Source: Pseudoalteromonas sp. H105
GTDB taxonomy: Bacteria > Pseudomonadota > Gammaproteobacteria > Enterobacterales > Alteromonadaceae
Direction: 5' to 3'
DNA: 64,000 nt
Assembly: GCF_001469215.1 (NCBI RefSeq)
Contig: NZ_LOFH01000002.1
Location: forward strand, 62,001 to 126,000
Part shown: one piece after another, positions 35,219 through 43,721 of the stretch
Layout: each line of letters begins with the position of its first letter
How positions within the stretch are numbered: the first letter of the stretch is position 1
The notes under the pieces: generated by a model
Database searches by the model: none
Seen by the model: the letters and a program-made list of their open reading frames with translations, nothing else
What the model was told of the DNA's origin: nothing
Made by a program: the position numbers and the translations under genes

Positions 35219-35877
35219 TAACGTTTACCTACCACATAGCCAATGCCGCGTAAGGTTTTTATAAAATCGCTCGGGAACTTTTTCCTTAGATGATGTATGT
35301 GCACCTCAATTGCATTCGAGCCGACTTCTTCTCCCCATTGGTACAGCTTATTTTCAAGTTGCTGCTTAGACAATACCCGACCCTGGTTTTCCATAAGGGC
35401 TTTCAATAGCATGTATTCTTTGCGAGGTAGCGTGAGTGGGCGTTGATTTGCAAACACGGTATGGGCAGAGGTATCCATGACAACATCATCACACTGTAAT
35501 GTGCTTGTATGTGCTTTATTTATACGACGACTTGCGACCCGAAGCCGTGCAAATAACTCTGCAGGGTCAAATGGTTTCGCTAAATAATCATCAGCCCCCA
35601 TGTCCAACCCCTGCACTTTGTCATCAATACTGCCACGAGCTGTTAGAATAACCACAGGGATCACGTTTACGCGCTGCTTAATGTGCTGCAATATTGTTGA
35701 ACCGTCGCCATCAGGTAAGCCTAAATCGAGTATGACTAGTTCAATCTCGTTGCTGGCTAAAGACTGCAAGGCATGCTTAATTGTGCCACTGTGTTCAACC
35801 GTGTAGCCCTCTTGGCGCAAAGAGCGGCAAAGCCCTTGCGCCACAAGAGTATCGTCTTCAACTAACAATAAATGCAT
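35218..35877 (-). CDS. OmpR-family response regulator, QseB/PmrA type
   Basis: A 219-residue regulator. The receiver domain has the acidic pair LLVEDD at 5-8, the phospho-acceptor Asp in VILDLGLPDGDG near residue 51, and Lys in YLAKPFD. The C-terminal winged helix has the segments RKEYMLLKALMENQGRVLS and the recognition helix SNAIEVHIHHLRKKF, ending in LRGIGYVVGKR. The sequence type is QseB/PmrA/BasR. A matching direct-repeat box lies upstream of the operon at 40171-40187, so the operon is probably autoregulated. It starts 8 bp after the TPR-like gene. Confidence 0.93.
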   Translation of the reverse strand: MHLLLVEDDTLVAQGLCRSLRQEGYTVEHSGTIKHALQSLASNEIELVILDLGLPDGDGSTILQHIKQRVNVIPVVILTARGSIDDKVQGLDMGADDYLAKPFDPAELFARLRVASRRINKAHTSTLQCDDVVMDTSAHTVFANQRPLTLPRKEYMLLKALMENQGRVLSKQQLENKLYQWGEEVGSNAIEVHIHHLRKKFPSDFIKTLRGIGYVVGKR

Positions 35878-35885
35878 AGCGTGCG

Positions 35886-36533
35886 TTATCTCTCTAGTTT
35901 TTTATTCACTTTTGCCAATAACTGACTAATCGCATGTTGACGGTATTGATCTGCTTTTTGGCGATTATCTCTCACCCCAGCAGCCTGTGCAGTGAGCAAA
36001 TGCGTTTTGGCTTGATTATACTGCTTTTCGCCATACAAAAACTCGGCATATAAGTAATTATTATCTATGCCTTTTTCATTTAAAGCGAGTGCAAGCTTAA
36101 AATTTTCTTGCGCTTTTTTATCACTGCCAAAACCGATGGGCCAGCCAGGTACTTTACTGTAAAGTGTAGCAAGGCTGGCATAAGCAGATCCGTTAAGTGC
36201 ATTTCCATCTAAGTTTATAGCTTGCTCAAGCGATAACTTTGCATCTTTTGCCAATCCTAATGCGCTCAATCCTCCTTTTGCTCCTGCAAAGCTAGCGAGC
36301 ACGATGCCATGCCAAATGTGTGTTTGTGCTGAGTCTGGATAGCTTTTTACAAATAGCGCAGTGTGCGCTGATAATGTTGTAAACGCGTTTATTTGTGCGT
36401 CATCAGTTAATTCGTAATTGGCTTCAGCCCATGTGTGTTGAATAGAGAGCAATTGCTCAGCTTCATTGGCACTTACCGAACCAGTAAACAAGCAAGTGAG
36501 TATTAAATAGACTGTCATTGTTAATTTATACAT
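35886..36533 (-). CDS. Periplasmic TPR-like protein
   Basis: A 215-residue exported protein with a signal peptide ending near TGSVSA. The rest is helical with TPR-like pairs (HIWHGIVLASFAGAKGGLSALGLAKDAKLSLEQAINLDGNALNGSAYASLATLYSKV in parts, and AQENFKLALALNEKGIDNNYLYAEFLYGEKQYNQAKTHL). The closest match in my memory is the small TPR proteins of the TatT/TRAP-associated kind, but that is weak. It sits between the enzyme genes and the two-component genes, 17 and 8 bp from its neighbours. It may be an accessory that links product formation or envelope state with signalling; no function can be assigned. Confidence 0.72.
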   Translation of the reverse strand: MYKLTMTVYLILTCLFTGSVSANEAEQLLSIQHTWAEANYELTDDAQINAFTTLSAHTALFVKSYPDSAQTHIWHGIVLASFAGAKGGLSALGLAKDAKLSLEQAINLDGNALNGSAYASLATLYSKVPGWPIGFGSDKKAQENFKLALALNEKGIDNNYLYAEFLYGEKQYNQAKTHLLTAQAAGVRDNRQKADQYRQHAISQLLAKVNKKLER

Positions 36534-36550
36534 AATTTTTCTCGGGTTAG

Positions 36551-37321
36551 TTAATGGATAAAGCGTTTGATGATAGGGAGCTGCTTCGCGATGGCTTTAT
36601 CAACAAGATGTGGAAATAGCGCATTAATACGTGCAAAAATTTTTTCAGGATAACCTATAAAGCGCTGTGTTTTCTTTGAATTAATCAGTGCGACAAGATC
36701 TTTTGCAACCACTTCTGGTGGATCCATTTTATTTCCTAGCTTTTCATTTAGTGCACGAATTTGACAGTTATTAATCGCTGTATCTGTTGCGCGAGGAGCC
36801 AAATAAGTCACACTAACCTTTGAATCGGTGAGCTCACGGGATAGCGCTTCAGTAAAACCTCTTAAGCCAAATTTGCTGGCACAGTATGCTGTTTGATAAG
36901 GGTAACCAATGCTGCCAAATGATGACCCCACATTGACGATAGTCCCTTCACTTTCACGCAGTTGATTTAAAAACAGTTGGCATAGCTTTATCGGTACCGT
37001 TAAATTTGTATCAAGAATGGCCTCAATTTGCTGCTCTTTCATGCTCTCAATGCTTTGCATACTGTTGATGCCTGCATTGTTAATAAGTAAGCTTGCACCA
37101 CCTATTTGCTGTGCCTTTTCGAGCAACGCTAGCTGCGTCTCACGTTTAGTTAAGTCACCGGCAAAGACATCACAGCGAGTACATTGAGTACTCAAGGTAG
37201 CCAATAACTGGGCATCCCTGCCTACCAGTAATAAGTGCCAACCTTGTTCAGATAAGGTTTTAGCAATCGCTTGGCCTATCCCTCCCGTTGCCCCCGTTAA
37301 TATACATACTCGACGTTTCAT
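36551..37321 (-). CDS. Short-chain dehydrogenase/reductase
   Basis: A 256-residue NAD(P)-dependent oxidoreductase. The Rossmann motif TGATGGIG is at residues 9-16, the NNAG motif is present (LLINNAGINS), and the catalytic Ser and YxxxK are in VNVGSSFGSIGYPYQTAYCASK. The length is classical-SDR. It overlaps the diiron-oxidase gene by 4 bp, so in the operon it would act after or with the ligase and oxidase, reducing or oxidising an acyl-derived ketone, aldehyde or alcohol. The substrate is inference. Confidence 0.9.
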   Translation of the reverse strand: MKRRVCILTGATGGIGQAIAKTLSEQGWHLLLVGRDAQLLATLSTQCTRCDVFAGDLTKRETQLALLEKAQQIGGASLLINNAGINSMQSIESMKEQQIEAILDTNLTVPIKLCQLFLNQLRESEGTIVNVGSSFGSIGYPYQTAYCASKFGLRGFTEALSRELTDSKVSVTYLAPRATDTAINNCQIRALNEKLGNKMDPPEVVAKDLVALINSKKTQRFIGYPEKIFARINALFPHLVDKAIAKQLPIIKRFIH

Positions 37322-38001
37322 GCGGATGCCTCACTTTTTGAGAAGAAGGGTTCGGAGTCTAAACCTCTAAACACATCACCATATAGCCGATAGAAACATT
37401 TTGCGGCGTGTAATATCGCGTGTTGATCATCTTCATTGGTAATTTTATTCATTAGGCCTTCAAAAAACTTAACATGCTCAATGTCCAGTGCCCCATGAGA
37501 CGTGAGATAACTGAATGCTTTTTTAGGTAACCCGGCGCTGTTAGCAATATGCGTTGCTGCGCCATCGGCTAAAGCGATCGAAGTGCCTTCAAGGACATGG
37601 ACCATACCAAAAAAGCTCAACGGATTTTTTCGATGAATAGTGTCGTATGCATAAGCAACCATCATTTCAGTGGCAAACTGTGGTTTACTGTTTCGTACGG
37701 ACTGTTTATCAAAGCCGCAGGCTGCAATGTCATTCAACACCCATTCTTGGTGCCCCAATTCTTCTTCAATATACTCAGCAACTGCTTCGCGAAGCCATTC
37801 TTGATGGTCTTGTAGGCGAGCACCAGCAGCCATCAACAATGGCACAGTGTGTTTTACATGATGATACGCTTGTGCCAAAAAGGAGACGTACTCTTCAACT
37901 GAGGCTTGGCCTTTGAAAACGCGCTGAATAATAGGTGCTGCAAGCAAGTATTCTCTCTCATGCTTGGTGTGTTCATTAAGTGTATTAAAAAAATCATTCA
38001 T
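37318..38001 (-). CDS. Haem-oxygenase-fold (TenA/HDO-like) diiron oxidase candidate
   Basis: A 227-residue all-helical protein of the TenA/PqqC/iron-containing redox enzyme superfamily. Possible metal ligands are visible: Glu and His in EEELGHQEW (ExxH), Glu in MVHVLEGTS, and Asp and His in HGALDIEHVKFF (DxxH). This pattern resembles haem-oxygenase-like diiron oxidases such as UndA, which act on fatty acids or amino acids, more than thiamin-salvage TenA, whose catalytic Cys I do not see. It overlaps the acyl-ligase gene by 8 bp and the SDR by 4 bp. It probably oxidises an acyl or amino-acyl intermediate; the product is unknown. Confidence 0.8.
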   Translation of the reverse strand: MNDFFNTLNEHTKHEREYLLAAPIIQRVFKGQASVEEYVSFLAQAYHHVKHTVPLLMAAGARLQDHQEWLREAVAEYIEEELGHQEWVLNDIAACGFDKQSVRNSKPQFATEMMVAYAYDTIHRKNPLSFFGMVHVLEGTSIALADGAATHIANSAGLPKKAFSYLTSHGALDIEHVKFFEGLMNKITNEDDQHAILHAAKCFYRLYGDVFRGLDSEPFFSKSEASA

Positions 38002-39463
38002 TTATTGCATCTCCACAAGGGTAAAGTTGTTCAATGATGGAACTATAAAATTGACTTATAACGTTACGTTTAGGTCGGTTATTTGTTGTAAGCTGGCCAT
38101 TTTGTATCGTTAGGGGAGATGTTAATCGATGCCACTTTTTGATACGTGCATAGTCCGGAAGTTTAAGGTTCATGATGTTGATATGGTGCGCTAATTGTTC
38201 GTTGCTTAATGCTTTACTAGCAAAAACAAGTACGCTTAGATAAGCTTTTCCTTCGCCAAAGACGACAGCTTGCAGAATATGGCTATTGCTGAGTAAAAGT
38301 GATTCAGGCCATTCAGCACTGACATTTCTACCCATGCTAGTAATAATCAGATTTTTTAGGCGCCCTTTAATAAAAAGTGTGTTATCAGTTAGTTCAACTA
38401 AATCACCCGTGGCATACCATTGTTTAGAATCGTGTGGCTGTTGGTTTAAATACCCAAGGAAAAGATCACCTTTGATAAATAGCTGGCCATTTTCGACTTT
38501 ACTTTTTAGATGAGTGAGCACAGTTCCTGCGCTGTTTAAATCATCATTATGAGGGGTATTTAAGCTAACGACAGAACCCGCTTCAGAGAGACCGTATCCT
38601 TGAAAAACAGGCAGGTTTAGACTGCGCGCTTTGGCTATCATTTCTTCACTCACCACAGCACCACCCACAGCAACAAATTTCAATGATGTGGGTACTTGCC
38701 AGCCTTGCTCCGCAAAGGTAACTAAGCATGTTAAAAGTTCAGGCACTAATATTAATGTGGTTGGTTGTACTTTATCGATTGCGGCAATAAGGTGGGCTGG
38801 GTTATGCAAAGACGATTCAATAAAGCCAAGCTGTTCAAGTGGCATAAGATGCACAACACCGTGACTTTTAAGCGGGGCGTACACACCCGCTATGTTCTCA
38901 AGTAAGACAGCAAGGGGTAACAAACACAAATGCACAGGCTGTTTGATATTGATTGCATCACACAGTGACTGAGCGACCCGCATTTGGCTGGTGGATGATA
39001 AACAGACGCCTTTCGGTGTTCCTGTTGAACCTGAAGTGAAGGTCACTTTTTGTGTTGTGGCAAAAAAGTCTGTGTGTCCTGCATTGCCACATTGATAAAT
39101 ATATACCGTGTATAGGTCAAACAATGTCAGTGTTTTCACTAACACACCCACACCCTCAGTAGGCGTATCGCTTATGAATAAAGCTGCATGACATTGTTTA
39201 ATAATAAACTGAGTTTGTTCGTCACTAAAAAAGTATGCAATAGGCACGGCAACATTGTTCGTTCTTGCGCACGCTACGTCAAAGGCTAGCCATGTCGGTG
39301 TGTTATCAAGTTTAAATGCTAACGCGCTTCCCTCAACCCCTTCGAGCAAAGTGACTAAGGTGTGTATTTGATGGTCAAGTTCAACACCGCTAAATGAAAT
39401 GGTTTTTTCTTTGTTATGAGCCACTAATACTGGCTCAGTAGATAACGAATTAAAATAATTCAT
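37994..39463 (-). CDS. AMP-binding acyl-adenylate/acyl-CoA ligase
   Basis: A 489-residue ANL-superfamily ligase. The P-loop is VTFTSGSTGTPKGVCLS, followed by the A5 motif GYGLSEAGS, the A7 motif YATGDLVEL and a C-terminal Lys region (NGQLTTNNRPKRN). It activates a carboxylic acid with ATP. No carrier-protein or membrane segment is fused. It is shorter than typical long-chain acyl-CoA synthetases. Its start overlaps the thermostable-hemolysin gene by 4 bp. In this operon it would feed an acyl group to the hemolysin-family protein or the diiron oxidase. Confidence 0.88.
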   Translation of the reverse strand: MNYFNSLSTEPVLVAHNKEKTISFSGVELDHQIHTLVTLLEGVEGSALAFKLDNTPTWLAFDVACARTNNVAVPIAYFFSDEQTQFIIKQCHAALFISDTPTEGVGVLVKTLTLFDLYTVYIYQCGNAGHTDFFATTQKVTFTSGSTGTPKGVCLSSTSQMRVAQSLCDAINIKQPVHLCLLPLAVLLENIAGVYAPLKSHGVVHLMPLEQLGFIESSLHNPAHLIAAIDKVQPTTLILVPELLTCLVTFAEQGWQVPTSLKFVAVGGAVVSEEMIAKARSLNLPVFQGYGLSEAGSVVSLNTPHNDDLNSAGTVLTHLKSKVENGQLFIKGDLFLGYLNQQPHDSKQWYATGDLVELTDNTLFIKGRLKNLIITSMGRNVSAEWPESLLLSNSHILQAVVFGEGKAYLSVLVFASKALSNEQLAHHINIMNLKLPDYARIKKWHRLTSPLTIQNGQLTTNNRPKRNVISQFYSSIIEQLYPCGDAINE

Positions 39464-40113
39464 AATTTTTCTAACCTGCGAGCTAATGAGTCAATGTTGT
39501 GATGATTATGTTGCATGAGGTCATAGAGCATGGGGGTGTGAAGAACTTGCTCATGGGCTTGTTTTAAATTAACCAGGCAGACCGTTGGCTGGTTTGTGTA
39601 GTAACTTCCCCAGTTGTCAGGATGATCAAGCACAAAGCTACTTGCTAATGCAATTTCAGTGCATGTAACACCTAGGACCCTTAACAATGCGCGGACTTTT
39701 TTTGTTGCACAAAATGCTAAATATTTAGCCCCCACGTGTTGCAGTGCTTCATTAACAATAACAAAGTTTGTAAGCGTTGCTTTTCGCTCTGTGGAAAACA
39801 AATTGCCCAGTTCGAAGATGTCAGAACGATGTGTTTGCTCGTTTATGAACGATTCAATTGGTGACGCTAAATATTGTTCGATAAATAAAGCTGAAGAAGC
39901 CCTCCTTAAACCAAGCGTACATTGGCCATAAGGTGTGGTGTATTGGCAAAGTAACGGCATAAACGCAGTAAGTTTTGCGCTATATGCTAATTGGAACCCC
40001 TTAGAGATTACTTGCTCTAGTGTGCCCCGGTGTAAATCAGCAATGTGAGCACTGATGAATGATGCTTTAACAGACTCATGGGTATCTGGTAAATGCATGG
40101 GTGCTAGTAACAT
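39460..40113 (-). CDS. Thermostable-hemolysin-family protein, likely acyltransferase fold
   Basis: A 217-residue protein that I recognise as the family named after Vibrio thermostable (delta-VPH) hemolysin. Typical segments are CTLGLRRASSALFIEQYL, RSDIFELGNLFSTERKATL, ALQHVGAKYLAFCATKKVRALLRVLGV and WGSYYTNQPTVCLVNL. There is no signal peptide or membrane helix, which argues against a secreted toxin. The EQYL and R...E.GNL pattern recalls GNAT/LuxI-like acyl-homoserine-lactone synthases; my reading is that it transfers an acyl group. It is the first gene of the operon, with a PmrA-type box about 58-74 bp upstream. Confidence 0.78.
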   Translation of the reverse strand: MLLAPMHLPDTHESVKASFISAHIADLHRGTLEQVISKGFQLAYSAKLTAFMPLLCQYTTPYGQCTLGLRRASSALFIEQYLASPIESFINEQTHRSDIFELGNLFSTERKATLTNFVIVNEALQHVGAKYLAFCATKKVRALLRVLGVTCTEIALASSFVLDHPDNWGSYYTNQPTVCLVNLKQAHEQVLHTPMLYDLMQHNHHNIDSLARRLEKL

Positions 40114-40154
40114 AAGCGTACTCGCTTTTAATGGTTAATGAGTGGCTGATCTTT

Positions 40155-40160
40155 AATTTA
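40155..40160 (-). promoter_or_regulatory. Candidate -10 element of the ten-gene operon
   Basis: On the minus strand TAAATT (4 of 6 to consensus) lies 10 bp downstream of the PmrA-type box. This matches the usual layout in which the regulator box replaces the -35 element. Weak by itself. Confidence 0.35.
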
Positions 40161-40170
40161 GAGGTTAAAA

Positions 40171-40187
40171 CTTAAGTAAACCTTAAG
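40171..40187 (-). promoter_or_regulatory. PmrA/QseB-type direct-repeat box
   Basis: On the minus strand the site reads CTTAAGGTTTACTTAAG: two CTTAAG half-sites separated by 5 bp. It fits the PmrA-box consensus YTTAAK-N5-YTTAAK exactly. It lies 58 bp upstream of the first gene, whose operon encodes a PmrA/QseB-type regulator. Confidence 0.75.
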
Positions 40188-40726
40188 AGATTAAAAAGAA
40201 TCTATAACGCGGCTTCGAGTGACTATTATTTAGTTAAAAAATGGGTCACTAAGTTTGTTAAATTAAAGGTCTAAGGACCTCATTTATTTTGAATAATGCA
40301 CAGGACCACGTGCGAGCTTTTTTTTATTGAGGTTTAAAGCCTCAGTCTGATGTTCACTAATTTGTAAATCTTTAGAACTGGCAATACACAAAACAAAATG
40401 AGCTTGTTTAAGTGCGGTGATTGATTAAATATCAGGTGATGTGTGTTGTATATAGAAGGGAGATTGTGTATTTGTAAGTGCTGCCTTTGAGGTCATATTC
40501 GCTGTATTTGCAAAAATAAACATTAGCACACACGCTTTAGTTTGTTAGAAAGTCTGAATTACACATGTATGAACTTAAGGCGGCTTCAGGTTTCACCGTA
40601 TTTCATTGCTGTTTATCTAAATAAGACACTCATTTTGAACAGCTGAATCAATACTGAGATCAAGCAATATACAGCGGCATCGTAAAAGTGTTAGGTGGTA
40701 AAAGCATCAAATAAAAATAATAACAA
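40188..40726. other. Intergenic stretch, no gene seen
   Basis: About 540 bp between the operon promoter and the stop of the RhtA-like gene. It is AT-rich with no coding frame of note. I see no terminator for the RhtA-like gene and no repeats. Confidence 0.4.
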
Positions 40727-41587
40727 TTAGCTGCTTTTTGTGGTCGATATAGAGCTGCCAACAGAGGCAATTATCACCAGTAAAATAGCGAGCCACTGCC
40801 AAATGCTCAATAACTCAGCTAAAATTATGAAGCCTGCCATCGCAGCAATCGCAGGTTCCAAACTCATCATAATGCTAAAACCTTGTGCTGGCATATTGCG
40901 AAGGGCAACCATTTCTAGCGTATAGGGTAGGGCACTTGACATAATTGCCACTAAAAATCCAAGCGGAATAACTTCCCAGCTCAGTAAAGCAACACCTTGA
41001 TGAAACGCCCCATAAGGCACAAGCACAATAGCGGCAACACTCATTCCTAGCGCAACCGTCATCCCGCCTGAACCTTGATTGCCGGTTTTTTTACCAAACA
41101 AAATATAAAACGCCCAGCAGGCACCTGCACCTAACGCTAAAACCACACCAACAGGGTCTAAGCGCTCGTCACCTTTCATGTCAGGGAGTAGCAATACAAT
41201 GCCTGTTATCGCGCATGCCACCCAAAATAAGTCGCGTTTCTTTCGTGATGATAATAATGCCACGGCAAGCGGGCCTGTGAACTCTAATGCAACACCAATG
41301 CCTAATGGAATTCGTTCGATGGCATAGTAAAATAAAATATTCATGCCGCCTAGGCTTAAACCATAGACAATGACAGGCACGCGCTGACCTAATTGAGGAA
41401 ATGCTTTCCAGGGTTGAAAGACAAGGCATAAAATAGCAGCAGAAAAACCTAAACGTAAAGCCGTGGTCCCTTCAGGCCCAATCAAAGGAAACAGTTGTTT
41501 GGCAACAGATGCACCAGACTGGATGGTTACCATGGCTAGTAAAACACAAACAACAGCAATAAAAAATGGGGGAATGGTACGCAGCAT
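40727..41587 (-). CDS. rhtA: RhtA-like threonine/homoserine exporter (EamA/DMT)
   Basis: Inner-membrane exporter of the drug/metabolite transporter superfamily, 286 residues, about ten helices in two EamA halves. The ATG at 41587 has AGGA 5 bp upstream. Several blocks match E. coli RhtA closely from memory: IQSGASVAKQLFPLIG, YGLSLGGMNILFYYAIERIPLGIGVALEFTGPLAVALLSSR in parts, LALGAGACWAFYILFGKK and ALPYTLEMVALRNMP. It exports threonine or homoserine by family. It stands alone. Confidence 0.88.
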   Translation of the reverse strand: MLRTIPPFFIAVVCVLLAMVTIQSGASVAKQLFPLIGPEGTTALRLGFSAAILCLVFQPWKAFPQLGQRVPVIVYGLSLGGMNILFYYAIERIPLGIGVALEFTGPLAVALLSSRKKRDLFWVACAITGIVLLLPDMKGDERLDPVGVVLALGAGACWAFYILFGKKTGNQGSGGMTVALGMSVAAIVLVPYGAFHQGVALLSWEVIPLGFLVAIMSSALPYTLEMVALRNMPAQGFSIMMSLEPAIAAMAGFIILAELLSIWQWLAILLVIIASVGSSISTTKSS

Positions 41588-41878
41588 CACTGTCCTTTTG
41601 ATAATTGTGAAGCTAAATTTGCGGCGATTCTACTTACCTTTTAGTCTTTAAGAAATGTTTTTCTATAAACAGCATAATAGTTAGGAGTATGATTTATGTG
41701 AAAGCTGCGCAAAATATACCCTGACGTGACAAGGGGCTTCCCCATAATCGCGCTGTCATTATTAAATATAGCGCAACAAAAGGTAACGTGTAAAAATAAT
41801 CAGTGGTTTCTTTATGGGTTATTTTAGACAAAAAAGTAACACTGAGGGCTGCACATTTAAAACCTAACAGCCTTCAAG

Positions 41879-42868
41879 TTAAACTAGGTCATTGGGGTAC
41901 ACAACGCCTAGTTGCAGCCTTGCCTCATCGAGCACTGACATAACATGCTGTGATAATGCGTGGGTGTTTACTGTCGATTCGTTACTTGCCGAATTTATTG
42001 TCGCAATAAAATGCGCTATTTCATAACGCATATAGTGTTCATCAAACTCAGATGATAGATTTTCGACAGAACCGTCGTTAGCGATAAATGTCATGTTTTT
42101 AAGTAAGGACACTGCTTCAATGCGAATGCGGCCTTTTTCACCTTGAATTTCAGTAACGTTATCGCCTTGAGATATCTTTGAATAACTGATCACGGCTTGT
42201 TTTGTATCATAATTAAGTAAAATATCACCCGCACCATCTACGCCAGTATCAAGTAACACCCCACTTGCTTGCACACTGTTTGGTGCTCCCCATAGTGCAA
42301 TTAAGATATAAAGCGGGTATATCCCTAGATCAACAAGTGCGCCATTGGCAAATTCAGGTAAAAAGGTATTTGGCTGTTCTCCGTTCTTGTATTTATCATA
42401 GCGAGAAGAGTACTGACTAAATTGACCTATGTACTTTCTAGGCTTACCAATTTTTTGAATCGCTAATTTTAAACGTGCAAAATTTGGCAGTAATGTGGTC
42501 ATCATCGCTTCCATGTACAAGCACTGGTTTTGTTTAGCTACGTCAATAATTTTTGCTAGCTCAGCACTATTTGCTGCAGAAGGTTTTTCACCGAGCACAT
42601 GCTTTTTGGCTTTTAAACAAGCAATTGCATAGTTCATGTGTAAGCTATTTGGGGAAGCAATGTACACCGCATCGACACGTTTATCAGCGCATACTTGAGC
42701 GATATCAGTGAATACTTTGGCATGTGACTGATTATGCTTCGCTAAAAAAGCTTCACCGCTTGACACTTTACGTGAGCATACACCATAGAGAGTAAATTCA
42801 CTGACTGAGTTTGCGGCGTTTACTAAAGTGTCACTAATAAAGTTTGTGCCAACGATGACAAAGTTCAT
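41879..42868 (-). CDS. Gfo/Idh/MocA-family oxidoreductase
   Basis: A 329-residue NAD(P)-dependent dehydrogenase. The N-terminal Rossmann domain starts NFVIVGTNFISDTLVNAA, and the family EKP motif is in VLGEKPSAAN. The C-terminal domain carries FANGALVDLGIYPLYI, typical of the dimeric-dihydrodiol/xylose dehydrogenase-like branch. Its start overlaps the BMT5-like gene by 4 bp. A sugar or sugar-derived substrate is likely, but none can be named. Confidence 0.88.
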   Translation of the reverse strand: MNFVIVGTNFISDTLVNAANSVSEFTLYGVCSRKVSSGEAFLAKHNQSHAKVFTDIAQVCADKRVDAVYIASPNSLHMNYAIACLKAKKHVLGEKPSAANSAELAKIIDVAKQNQCLYMEAMMTTLLPNFARLKLAIQKIGKPRKYIGQFSQYSSRYDKYKNGEQPNTFLPEFANGALVDLGIYPLYILIALWGAPNSVQASGVLLDTGVDGAGDILLNYDTKQAVISYSKISQGDNVTEIQGEKGRIRIEAVSLLKNMTFIANDGSVENLSSEFDEHYMRYEIAHFIATINSASNESTVNTHALSQHVMSVLDEARLQLGVVYPNDLV

Positions 42869-43686
42869 GCATGATCCCTTTTATGAAATTGTGTAAGCCA
42901 CTGTAGCCAATCAGCTTCTAGCTTTAACATTTGCTGATGTTTTTTTGCGTTAACGTGTTTTTGCTTATCTTCTTCAAAACAAAAAGGACCTGCGCGGCAT
43001 AAGTCACAATAGTTAGCGGTTAAGTAGCTAGGGTAACTTAGCGTATTGCACAACTCGCTATTTTTTATAGGACTAAATACATAGGTAATACCGCTGGTAT
43101 CTTTGACGTGTTTGTCTCTATCCACATTGCGGACTTTATAACCAGGAAATTGCTTAATATCAAAGTTCATTTGGCCAAGGTAATGTGCATCAAGATTGTT
43201 GACTAAGCTCCCTTCAATGTTCCAATGAAGGTACGGTTTTACATCTTTAGAGGTAATGTAACAAAGTTGCGGACCTGCTTTATCAAGCGCATGTTCACAG
43301 GCATTTTTTATAAACTGATGCAGTAGAGCACGATTGAGCGTATTAGCACTTGTTGATTGAGTTTGTTCTTTAAATACACGCTCACTCGTAAAAGCAGGAA
43401 TGAGGGGGAACTGAAATATAACCAAGTCAAATTGTTGCCCGTTAAGGCGCTGCCAATCTGCTTGGTCTGTTACATCAAATTGCGTCAGTACACTAACCTC
43501 GGCATTTTCTAGCAATTCAAGCGCGTTGTCGGTGTATTTATTGCAAAGAGTTTCTTTGCTGTCATAAGTTGATGCTACGAGTGCTTTGGGTTTAATAGCA
43601 CTAAGCAGTGCATGAGAAAAAGAAAGATCGCCATCGCCTACTGTGAGGATGCGCCAATTCGGGTTTAAAAACATGTATTCGTTCAT
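42865..43686 (-). CDS. BMT5-like Rossmann methyltransferase with C-terminal zinc-finger-like motif
   Basis: About 273 residues from the ATG at 43686 (MNEYMF). Other starts are ATG 43695 and TTG 43725, and none has a good ribosome site. The N-terminal WRILTVGDGDLSFSHALL and the Asp-rich LVIFQFPLI segments match the BMT5-like (DUF2431) domain known from eukaryotic 25S rRNA uridine-N3 methyltransferase. The C-terminus has YCDLCRAGPFCFEEDKQKHV then KKH, a CX2CX13HX5H pattern like U1/JAZ-type zinc fingers. This suggests RNA binding. The substrate is unknown. It is between a GGDEF gene and the Gfo/Idh gene with overlaps, so they form an operon. Confidence 0.75.
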   Translation of the reverse strand: MNEYMFLNPNWRILTVGDGDLSFSHALLSAIKPKALVASTYDSKETLCNKYTDNALELLENAEVSVLTQFDVTDQADWQRLNGQQFDLVIFQFPLIPAFTSERVFKEQTQSTSANTLNRALLHQFIKNACEHALDKAGPQLCYITSKDVKPYLHWNIEGSLVNNLDAHYLGQMNFDIKQFPGYKVRNVDRDKHVKDTSGITYVFSPIKNSELCNTLSYPSYLTANYCDLCRAGPFCFEEDKQKHVNAKKHQQMLKLEADWLQWLTQFHKRDHA

Positions 43687-43721
43687 TGCAGTCATTTCAT
43701 AGACTAAGTATACCAAAGATA

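Noticed and set aside
41720..41740. GGGGCTTCCCC palindrome upstream of the RhtA-like gene as an operator
   Set aside because: It is short, single and not linked to a known regulator type.
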